From Pseudomonas kribbensis (GTDB taxonomy: Bacteria; Pseudomonadota; Gammaproteobacteria; Pseudomonadales; Pseudomonadaceae), in contig NZ_CP029608.1 in NCBI RefSeq assembly GCF_003352185.1, positions 5,994,501-6,058,500 on the forward strand: a stretch of 64,000 nt of DNA, written 5' to 3'. Made by a program: the position numbers and the translations under genes. The notes beneath the pieces are model-generated. The model was not told the DNA's origin, made no database searches, and was given only the letters and a program-made list of their open reading frames with translations. Positions 55,981 through 64,000 of this stretch are shown here, one piece after another (the first letter of the stretch is position 1; the number at the start of each line of letters is the position of its first letter).

Positions 55981-58206
55981 TCAACTGCTCACCGGCAGAA
56001 TCGGGCTACCCAACCGCTCCAGTAGCGTCGCCTGCGCACTGCGCGGGTTCTGGTTGCCGGTCGGCGTGTTACGGATGTAGCGGCCGTCCGACTGCAGGCT
56101 CCAGCTGTGGGTGTTGTCGGTCAGGTACAGCTCCAGCTCTTTCTTGACCCGGGTCAGCAGCTTCTTGCCTTCCACCGGGAAGCAAGTCTCGACGCGCTTG
56201 TCGAGGTTGCGTTCCATCCAGTCGGCGCTGGACAGGAACATCTGTTCCTCGCCGCCGTTGAGGAAGTAGAACACCCGGGTGTGTTCCAGGAAGCGACCGA
56301 TGATCGAGCGCACGTGAATGTTGTGCGAAACCCCGGCGATGCCCGGACGCAGGCAGCACATGCCGCGCACCACGAGGTCGATGCGAACGCCGGACTGGCT
56401 GGCCTTGTACAGCGCGCGGATGATTTTCGGATCGGTCAGCGAGTTGAACTTGGCGATGATGTGCGCCGGCTTGCCGTCGAGCGCGAATTGCGTCTCGCGG
56501 GTGATCATGTCGAGCATGCCCTTCTTCAGGGTGAACGGCGCATGCAGCAGCTTCTTCATGCGCAGCGTCTTGCCCATGCCGATCAACTGGCTGAACAGTT
56601 TGCCGACGTCTTCGCACAAGGCGTCGTCGGAGGTCAGCAGGCTGTAGTCGGTGTACAGACGGGCGTTGCCGGCGTGGTAGTTACCGGTGCCGAGGTGCGC
56701 ATAACGCACGATCTCGCCGGCTTCGCGACGCAGGATCAGCATCATCTTGGCGTGGGTCTTGAAGCCGACCACGCCATAGATCACCACCGCACCGGCCGCT
56801 TGCAGGCGGCTGGCCAGTTGCAGGTTGGATTCTTCGTCGAAGCGTGCACGCAGCTCGATGACCGCCGTCACTTCCTTGCCGTTACGCGCGGCGTCCACCA
56901 ACGCATCGACGATTTCCGAGTTGGCGCCGGAACGGTACAGGGTCTGGCGCACGGCCAGAACGTGCGGGTCTTTCGCGGCCTGGCGCAGTAGGTCAACCAC
57001 CGGGGTGAACGACTCGAACGGGTGCAGCAGCAGGATGTCCTGTTTGCTGACGACGCTGAAAATGTTCTCGCTGTTCTGCAGCAGTTTCGGGATCTGCGGG
57101 GTGAACGGCGTGTATTGCAGCTCCGGATGGCTGTCCAGACCGGTGATGCTGAACAGACGCGTCAGGTTCACCGGACCGTTGACCTGATACAGCTCGGTCT
57201 CGCTCAGGTTGAACTGCTTGAGCAGGTAGTCCGACAGGTGTTTCGGGCAAGTGTCGGCGACTTCCAGGCGCACGGCGTCACCGTAACGACGGGAGAACAG
57301 CTCGCCACGCAGGGCGCGGGCCAGGTCTTCGACGTCTTCGGAGTCGAGCGCCAGGTCGGCGTTCCGGGTCAGGCGGAACTGGTAGCAGCCCTTTACCTTC
57401 ATGCCCTGGAACAGGTCATCGGCGTGAGCGTGGATCATCGACGACAGGAACACATAGTTGTCGCCAGGGCCGCCGACTTCTTCCGGCACCTTGATGATCC
57501 GCGGCAGCAGACGCGGCGCCGGGATGATCGCCAGACCGGAGTCGCGACCGAAGGCGTCGATGCCTTCGAGCTCGACGATGAAGTTCAGGCTCTTGTTCAC
57601 CAGCAACGGGAACGGGTGCGTCGGGTCGAGGCCGATCGGGGTGATGATCGGCGCGATCTCGTCGCGGAAATAGCGGCGTACCCAGGTCTTGAGCTTGGTG
57701 GTCCAGTAGCGGCGACGGATGAAGCGGACCTGATGCTTTTCCAGCTCCGGCAGCAGGATGTCGTTGAGGATCGCGTACTGGCGGTCTACGTGACCGTGGA
57801 CCAGCTCGCTGATGCGGGCCAGGGCCTGATGCGGTTGCAGACCGTCGGCGCCGGCCTGTTCACGGGCGAAGGTGATCTGTTTCTTGAGGCCGGCGACGCG
57901 GATTTCGAAGAATTCGTCGAGGTTGCTGGAGAAGATCAGCAGGAACTTCAGCCGCTCCAGCAACGGGTAGGACTCGTCCAGCGCCTGTTCCAGCACGCGG
58001 ATGTTGAACTGCAGTTGCGACAATTCCCGGTGGATATACAGGCTGCTGTCATCCAGGCCGGGAATCGCGATCGCCGGCGCCGCCGCTGCGGGCTCGGTGG
58101 CCGGCGCGGGTGGCGCGGGCTCCAGTTCCGGCGGGGTTTCGGTAATCTGCTCGACCACGGGTTGAGCTTCTTTTACGGCAACTTCAGTGAGTCCTTCGGT
58201 ATTCAT
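55981..58206 (-). CDS. ppk1: Polyphosphate kinase 1
   Basis: A 741-residue enzyme that builds polyphosphate from ATP. The autophosphorylated His is at about 504 in [42 protein letters not shown] marks the conserved start of the core, and [11 protein letters not shown] and [20 protein letters not shown] are present. About 50 residues before this core are Pro/Ala/Glu-rich, an unusually long leader and possibly disordered. The gap to hemB is 18 bases. Confidence 0.95.
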   Translation of the reverse strand: MNTEGLTEVAVKEAQPVVEQITETPPELEPAPPAPATEPAAAAPAIAIPGLDDSSLYIHRELSQLQFNIRVLEQALDESYPLLERLKFLLIFSSNLDEFFEIRVAGLKKQITFAREQAGADGLQPHQALARISELVHGHVDRQYAILNDILLPELEKHQVRFIRRRYWTTKLKTWVRRYFRDEIAPIITPIGLDPTHPFPLLVNKSLNFIVELEGIDAFGRDSGLAIIPAPRLLPRIIKVPEEVGGPGDNYVFLSSMIHAHADDLFQGMKVKGCYQFRLTRNADLALDSEDVEDLARALRGELFSRRYGDAVRLEVADTCPKHLSDYLLKQFNLSETELYQVNGPVNLTRLFSITGLDSHPELQYTPFTPQIPKLLQNSENIFSVVSKQDILLLHPFESFTPVVDLLRQAAKDPHVLAVRQTLYRSGANSEIVDALVDAARNGKEVTAVIELRARFDEESNLQLASRLQAAGAVVIYGVVGFKTHAKMMLILRREAGEIVRYAHLGTGNYHAGNARLYTDYSLLTSDDALCEDVGKLFSQLIGMGKTLRMKKLLHAPFTLKKGMLDMITRETQFALDGKPAHIIAKFNSLTDPKIIRALYKASQSGVRIDLVVRGMCCLRPGIAGVSHNIHVRSIIGRFLEHTRVFYFLNGGEEQMFLSSADWMERNLDKRVETCFPVEGKKLLTRVKKELELYLTDNTHSWSLQSDGRYIRNTPTGNQNPRSAQATLLERLGSPILPVSS

Positions 58207-58224
58207 CGAATGTTCCTGGGAGGG

Positions 58225-59364
<1,140 letters not shown>

Positions 59365-59446
59365 TTAACGTCGAGACACATTTCGACACTTTCCTGAATG
59401 TGTCCGAAGGGTTAGGCTGCGCGTTCATTTCGCCAGCACCCAGACA

Positions 59447-60103
59447 ATGCTCCAACAATTTCTGCATGACTTCGGCTACTTTGCCCTGTTTCTCGGCACG
59501 TTCTTCGAAGGCGAAACCATCCTGGTGCTCGCGGGCTTCCTCGCGTTCCGTGGTTACATGGACATCAACCTGGTGGTGGTCGTGGCGTTCTTCGGCAGCT
59601 ATGCCGGCGATCAGCTGTGGTACTTCCTGGGCCGCAAGCACGGGCGCAAGTTGCTGGCGCGCAAACCGCGCTGGCAAATGATGGGCGACCGCGCGCTGGA
59701 GCATATCCGCAAACACCCGGACATCTGGGTCCTGAGCTTCCGTTTCGTTTACGGCCTGCGCACGGTGATGCCAGTGGCGATCGGCCTGTCGGGCTACCCG
59801 CCGGGACGCTACCTGCTGCTGAACGGCATTGGCGCAGCGATCTGGGCCGCCGCCCTGGCCGCCGCTGCATATCACTTCGGTGCGGTGCTCGAAGGCATGC
59901 TGGGCAGCATCAAGAAATATGAACTGTGGGTGCTCGGTGCGCTGCTGGTGCTGGGTGTCGGCCTGTGGCTGCGCCGCCGGTTCAAGAATGCCCGGCTGGC
60001 CAAGAAGGTCTACGAAGACGAGCAGGCCGAACAACTGGCCAAGGCCGAACGGCATAAAGCCGAACAGGCCAAATCCGCCGAACCTAAGACGCCAGCCGAG
60101 TAA
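59447..60103 (+). CDS. DedA family membrane protein
   Basis: A 218-residue DedA/SNARE-associated family protein: FALFLGTFFEGETILVLAGFLAFRG, GSYAGDQLWYFLGRKHG, VLSFRFVYGLRTVMPVAIGLSGYPPGRYLLLNGIGAAIWA. Such proteins move lipids across the inner membrane and affect peptide resistance. The C-terminal tail is charged and Ala/Glu/Lys-rich. It overlaps the convergent next gene by 20 bases. Confidence 0.9.
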   Translation: MLQQFLHDFGYFALFLGTFFEGETILVLAGFLAFRGYMDINLVVVVAFFGSYAGDQLWYFLGRKHGRKLLARKPRWQMMGDRALEHIRKHPDIWVLSFRFVYGLRTVMPVAIGLSGYPPGRYLLLNGIGAAIWAAALAAAAYHFGAVLEGMLGSIKKYELWVLGALLVLGVGLWLRRRFKNARLAKKVYEDEQAEQLAKAERHKAEQAKSAEPKTPAE

Positions 60104-61319
60104 ACCGCTGGCGGCAGTAATACAGCCCGATGCCACTGAGCAGGCTGTAACCGAGCAGGCCGGCCCAGACCCCGGGGCTGGCCGGCCATAGCCCGACCTG
60201 CGGTGCCAGCCACACCAGCGGCAGATTCGCCGCCAGCCGCAGCAGTTCCAGCCTCAACGCCCACGGGCGATTCTCCAGGGCCGCGCCCAACACGAACAAA
60301 CCGAACGCCACCGCGCCCCAGCCCAGTACCAGAGCGCCGGTCGACAGGCTGCGCTCCAGATTCATCAGGTAACTGCCCAGCGCCACATACACGCCGAATT
60401 GCAGCAGCACGTACCACTGCTGTCGGGCGCCCAGCGGCACTTCGAATTTGCGGAACCGGCTCAAGTCCGGCTTGTGCATCGGGTACTTCGCCGCCACGTC
60501 CGCCGGACGCCATCCGGTGCGCATGAACCAGATGCGCAGCTTGTCCCGTTTGCTCCCGGCGCGGCGCGCGTCGTCCCACAGCTGCGCGTAGAACTGCACA
60601 TTGGCCCACAACGGATTCCAGCTCGCCAGCGGCGTGGTCACGCCGAAAATCACCGGTTCGTTGTCGTCCTCTTCCTGAAACGAGCCGAACAGGCGATCCC
60701 AAATAATGAACACCCCACCGTAGTTGCGATCCATGTAGAGAGCGTTCTGTGCATGGTGGGCCCGATGATTGGACGGCGTGACGAAGCACCATTCGAACCA
60801 GCCGAGCTTGGGAATGTGCTTTGTATGCACCCAGAACTGATACAGCAGATTCATCGCCGCGACACTGACGAACACCAGCAGCGGCACACCGAGCACGGCC
60901 ATCGGCAGGTAAAAGATCCAGCCCAGCAGAAACCCGGTGCTGGTCTGGCGCAAGGCGGTGGAAAGGTTGTAGTCCTCGCTCTGGTGATGCACCGAATGCG
61001 CCGCCCAGAGAATGTTCCGCTCGTGCCCCATGCGGTGCAGCCAGTAATAGCAGAAGTCGTAGAGGACAAAAGCGAAGACCCACGTCCAGACACTGTCCGC
61101 CGACAGCCTGAGCAGCGCCAGATGCTCCAGGGCAAACCCATAGGTCACCAGCCCCACGCCTTTGGTCAGCAGGCCGGTGGTGGTCGACAACACCCCGGTG
61201 CTGATGCTGTTCACCGCATCGGCCAGGCGATAGTTGCTCACCCCGCGCCAACGGTCGGCGATCAGCTCGGCCGCAATCAATACGAAGAAAAACGGCACCG
61301 CATACAGAATGAAGTTCAT
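60084..61319 (-). CDS. Sterol desaturase family membrane oxygenase
   Basis: A 411-residue membrane protein of the fatty acid hydroxylase/sterol desaturase group, with His boxes HRMGHE (about 96), HSVHHQSED and HRAHHAQN that bind a di-iron centre. I start at 61319 (MNFILYAV); the longer frame is unsupported. Extra spans lie in the C-terminal 130 residues. In bacteria such proteins may modify hopanoid-like or ether lipids; substrate unknown. Confidence 0.88.
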   Translation of the reverse strand: MNFILYAVPFFFVLIAAELIADRWRGVSNYRLADAVNSISTGVLSTTTGLLTKGVGLVTYGFALEHLALLRLSADSVWTWVFAFVLYDFCYYWLHRMGHERNILWAAHSVHHQSEDYNLSTALRQTSTGFLLGWIFYLPMAVLGVPLLVFVSVAAMNLLYQFWVHTKHIPKLGWFEWCFVTPSNHRAHHAQNALYMDRNYGGVFIIWDRLFGSFQEEDDNEPVIFGVTTPLASWNPLWANVQFYAQLWDDARRAGSKRDKLRIWFMRTGWRPADVAAKYPMHKPDLSRFRKFEVPLGARQQWYVLLQFGVYVALGSYLMNLERSLSTGALVLGWGAVAFGLFVLGAALENRPWALRLELLRLAANLPLVWLAPQVGLWPASPGVWAGLLGYSLLSGIGLYYCRQRFTRLAS

Positions 61320-61435
61320 GACGCGCCCTGATCGAGATCCGTGTGCACAGATCCTAGGTGTAGCCACGGCCTGGCCCTATGGCAACGAACGACAAATTAG
61401 TGGACATTTAGCGCCATGAATCTGGAGAGAAACCC

Positions 61436-62104
61436 ATGAGCAAAAAAGTTGCAGTGATCCTGTCCGGTTGCGGCGTGTACGACGGCGCCGAGATCCACGA
61501 AAGCGTCATCACCCTGTTGCGCCTCGACCAGCGCGGCGCCCAGGTGCAGTGCTTCGCCCCGGACATCGCGCAATTGCATGTGATCAACCACCTCACCGGC
61601 AAAGAGATGCCCGAGTCGCGCAACGTGCTGGTGGAGTCGGCGCGCATCGCCCGGGGCAACGTCAAGGATGTCCGTGAAGCCGATGTCGATGATTTCGATG
61701 CGCTGATCGTGCCCGGTGGTTTTGGTGCAGCGAAGAACCTGTCGAACTTCGCCGCCGACGGCGCCGGCTGCTGCGTTCAGCCGGACGTGCTGGCGCTGAC
61801 CGAGGCGTTTGCCGAAGCGGGCAAACCGGTGGGCCTGATGTGCATTTCGCCGGCACTGGCCGCCAAGATCTACGGCCCGGGCGTGACCTGCACCATCGGC
61901 AACGACGCGGAGACGGCCAAGGCCATCGGTAAGATGGGCGCCACCCACGAAGACTGCGCCGTGACCGACATCATCGAAGACAAGGCGCGCAAACTGGTGA
62001 CCACCCCGGCCTACATGCTGGCGCAGTCGATCAGTGAAGCGGCGTCGGGGATCAACAAGCTGGTGGATCGCGTCCTTGAGCTGACCCACGAAAACGACGC
62101 CTGA
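61436..62104 (+). CDS. elbB: ElbB family glyoxalase-like protein
   Basis: A 222-residue DJ-1/PfpI-type protein of the ElbB group. It begins KKVAVILSGCGVYDGAEIHESV and has DALIVPGGFGAAKNLSNFA, the nucleophile elbow Cys in GLMCISPALAAKIYG and a closing ASGINKLVDRVLELT. Linked in E. coli to isoprenoid or glyoxal handling. GGAG precedes the start by 7 bases. Confidence 0.92.
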   Translation: MSKKVAVILSGCGVYDGAEIHESVITLLRLDQRGAQVQCFAPDIAQLHVINHLTGKEMPESRNVLVESARIARGNVKDVREADVDDFDALIVPGGFGAAKNLSNFAADGAGCCVQPDVLALTEAFAEAGKPVGLMCISPALAAKIYGPGVTCTIGNDAETAKAIGKMGATHEDCAVTDIIEDKARKLVTTPAYMLAQSISEAASGINKLVDRVLELTHENDA

Positions 62105-62117
62105 CGCGCGACAGTGA

Positions 62118-62144
62118 TCATTCCCACGCGCCGCGTGGGAATGA
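62118..62144. repeat. Inverted repeat of the CCCACGC/GCGTGGG type
   Basis: A perfect 12-bp repeat TCATTCCCACGC/GCGTGGGAATGA with a 3-base spacer, between convergent elbB and the YaiI-family gene. Shares its core with the hairpin at 30035; a common pseudomonad intergenic repeat. Confidence 0.85.
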
Positions 62145-62149
62145 CTGCA

Positions 62150-62605
62150 TCAGGATTGGCGCGCCAGCCGCGTCAGGATCCGGTCGAGCGCATTGGCGAA
62201 CGCCTGCTTCTCCCGGTCACCGAACGGCGCCGGGCCGCCGCTGACCTGGCCCTGTTCACGCAGATCGGTGAACAGGTTGCGAGTCGCCAGCCGTTCACCC
62301 ATGTTCTGCGCGTCGAACTCCTTGCCTCGCGGGTCCAGCGCTGCAACACCCTTCTTCACCAGCCGGTCGGCCAGCGGAATATCGCTGCAGATCACCAGCT
62401 CGCCCGGCACCGCGTGCTCCACCAGATAATCATCCGCCGCATCCGGGCCGCTCGGCACCACGATCAGCTTGACGATCGCCAGTGCCGGTTTGCTCTGCGG
62501 CTGCCCCGCCACCAGCACCACTTCGAAGCGGCGCTTGAGGGCGAACTTGACCACCAGTTCCTTGGCCATCTTCGGGCAGGCGTCGGCATCGATCCATACG
62601 CGCAT
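62150..62605 (-). CDS. YaiI/YqxD family (UPF0178) protein
   Basis: A 152-residue protein of the PIN-like DUF188 family: MRVWIDADACPKMAKELVVKFALK, LVICSDIPLADRLVKKGVAALDPRGKEF, and a late GGPAPFGDREKQAFANALDRIL. Acidic residues resemble a nuclease metal site; function unknown. Two ATG codons stand in tandem (62608 and 62605). It starts 5 bases after the iron permease stop, so it is co-transcribed with it. Confidence 0.88.
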   Translation of the reverse strand: MRVWIDADACPKMAKELVVKFALKRRFEVVLVAGQPQSKPALAIVKLIVVPSGPDAADDYLVEHAVPGELVICSDIPLADRLVKKGVAALDPRGKEFDAQNMGERLATRNLFTDLREQGQVSGGPAPFGDREKQAFANALDRILTRLARQS

Positions 62606-62609
62606 CATC

Positions 62610-64000
62610 TCAGGCCGCCACTCGGCGCTTTTCCGCCACCCGGCTGCGGCCGTACAACACGATGATCGCTGCAATTGCCACGGCCTGCGCAGTCAGCGAG
62701 TAGGCGTCGGCATGAATGCCCAGCCATTCGAAATCGAAGAACGCCACCGGCCGAGTGCCGAAGATCCCGGCTTCCTGCAACGCCTTCACACCATGACCGG
62801 CAAACACCACCGACAGCGCGCAGAGCAGCCCCGCGTTGATGCTGAAGAACAGCGCCAACGGCAATTTCGCCGAGCCGCGCAGGATCACCCACGCCAGACC
62901 GAACAGCAGCACCAGCGCCGTCGCACCACCGGCGAGTACCGCGTTGTGTCCGGCAGGACCGGCCTGCAGCCACAGGGTTTCGTAGAACAGGATCACTTCG
63001 AACAGCTCGCGGTACACCGAGAAGAACGCCAGGATCGCGAAGCCGAAACGCCCGCCGCCACCCACCAGGCTCTGCTTGATGTAATCCTGCCAGGCCGCCG
63101 CGTGGCGACGGTCGTGCATCCACACCCCGAGCCACAGCACCATGACACTGGCGAACAGCGCCGTGGCGCCTTCCAGCAGTTCACGCTGGGAACCGCTGAC
63201 ATCGATCACATACGCCGCCAGCGCCCAGGTTCCCAGACCGGCCAGCAGCGCCAGGCCCCAGCCGACGTTGACACTGCGCACCGCCGATTGCTGGCCGGTA
63301 TTGCGCAGGAACGCGAGGATCGCCGCCAGCACCAGAATCGCTTCCAGGCCTTCGCGCAGCAGAATCAGCAGCCCGGAGATGTAACTCAGCGACCAGCTCA
63401 GACCGTCGCTGCCCAGCAAATCGGCAGACTCCTTGAGCTTGGCCTTGGCCGCGTCGAGACGCTGTTCGGCCTGCTCCACCGGCAAGCCGTCCTGCAACGA
63501 TTGCCGGTAGGCCATCAGGGATTTTTCGGTGTCCTTGCGCACGTTGGCGTCGACGTTATCCAGCGAACTTTCGACCAGTTCGAAGCCTTCCAGATAGGCG
63601 GCGACGGACAGGTCATAAGCCTGATCACGCTCGCCGGCGCGGTAGGCGGCGAGGCTCTTGTCCAGGGTCGCGGCGGTGTAGTCGAGCAACTGCGCCGGGC
63701 CACGCTTGACCTGCGGCGGTTGCGCCCGTTGCGCGCGGAAGGTCGCGGCGGCGGCCGGGCCTTCGGCGGCCTGCACTTCGGCCGGCGTCTGACGGGCGAG
63801 GTCGGCGATGTTGTAGGTCTTTTCGGATTTGGCCGTGGCCGGGTCGGCACTGAACTGGGCGATGTAGGTCGCCAGGTCCCAGCGCTGACGGTCGTCCAGT
63901 TGGTCGGCGAAGGCCGGCATGTCGGTGCCTTCGACGCCCTGGCCGAGGGTGTTGTAGATCGCGTAGAGGCTCAGATGATCCAGACGCCTGGCATCACGCA
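62610..64000 (-). CDS. Cytochrome c-fused FTR1 iron permease, N-terminus outside the window
   Basis: A partial protein of at least 463 residues. It runs on past position 64000. The N-terminal part seen (SLYAIYNTLGQGVEGTDMPAFADQLDDRQRW, DLATYIAQF) is the end of a cytochrome c domain. A helical linker follows, then seven-span FTR1 permease with two REXXE iron motifs: REGLEAILVLAAI (near 63335) and YRELFEVILFY (near 63000). Such proteins import Fe(II) after oxidation, like EfeU. The haem-binding CXXCH lies beyond the window. Confidence 0.9.
   Translation of the reverse strand, partial: RDARRLDHLSLYAIYNTLGQGVEGTDMPAFADQLDDRQRWDLATYIAQFSADPATAKSEKTYNIADLARQTPAEVQAAEGPAAAATFRAQRAQPPQVKRGPAQLLDYTAATLDKSLAAYRAGERDQAYDLSVAAYLEGFELVESSLDNVDANVRKDTEKSLMAYRQSLQDGLPVEQAEQRLDAAKAKLKESADLLGSDGLSWSLSYISGLLILLREGLEAILVLAAILAFLRNTGQQSAVRSVNVGWGLALLAGLGTWALAAYVIDVSGSQRELLEGATALFASVMVLWLGVWMHDRRHAAAWQDYIKQSLVGGGGRFGFAILAFFSVYRELFEVILFYETLWLQAGPAGHNAVLAGGATALVLLFGLAWVILRGSAKLPLALFFSINAGLLCALSVVFAGHGVKALQEAGIFGTRPVAFFDFEWLGIHADAYSLTAQAVAIAAIIVLYGRSRVAEKRRVAA

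Overview
The window is GC-rich chromosomal DNA from a Pseudomonas of the fluorescens group. This rests on gene content and order (spu polyamine genes, ssuEADCB-ssuF, lsfA, argE-argA, ygfB-pepP-ubiH-ubiI, zapA-6S RNA-ygfA, ubiD-rho-trxA, ppx/ppk-hemB), on dense coding with long open antisense frames, and on several copies of a 24-bp inverted repeat typical of fluorescent pseudomonad REP elements. I see no prophage, integrase, transposase, CRISPR array, rRNA or tRNA. Most of the window is core metabolism.

Region by region: 1-6.2 kb is polyamine uptake and breakdown (spuD partial, spuC, spuB, a decayed spuA remnant, divergent spuI, and a TetR regulator). 6.3-15 kb is sulfur scavenging: the ssu alkanesulfonate operon with its ssuF tail gene, the 1-Cys peroxiredoxin lsfA, an OprD-type porin, and a lone taurine-type binding protein. 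A similar AT-rich motif lies in front of three of these units. 15-19.2 kb has argA, argE and a CYTH-CHAD phosphatase. 19.2-22.5 kb has an Lrp regulator, a small unknown protein, a lone GspE ATPase and a DUF2388 protein. 22.5-28.2 kb is the glycine cleavage set gcvT-gcvH and gcvP, split by an ArnB-like aminotransferase gene.

28.4-31.1 kb is a ferric iron ABC importer without its ATPase. 31.3-36.2 kb is the ygfB-pepP-ubiH-DUF4442-ubiI cluster for ubiquinone synthesis. 36.3-40.8 kb has zapA with a TIGR02449 partner, 6S RNA, ygfA, a 51-residue membrane protein too short for routine ORF calling, an EVE-domain protein, a FliL-like protein, a quinone oxidoreductase and a histidine phosphatase. 41-43.8 kb has glpT overlapping tail to tail with chaC, then an outer-membrane barrel-like protein.

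43.8-50.4 kb has an iron-sulfur flavin reductase coupled to ubiD, an OafA-type acyltransferase, rho and trxA. 50.5-54.3 kb is an amino-acid ABC importer divergent from a FadR-type regulator. 54.4-59.2 kb is polyphosphate metabolism (ppx, ppk convergent) and hemB. 59.4-64 kb has DedA, a sterol-desaturase-family protein, ElbB, a YaiI-family protein and a cytochrome c-FTR1 iron permease that runs off the end. No clearly new multi-gene system is visible. The best leads are the shared sulfur-gene motif, the spuA relic, the DUF4442 gene locked between two ubiquinone hydroxylases, and a palindrome in the ABC-importer promoter that also fits a sigma-54 promoter.
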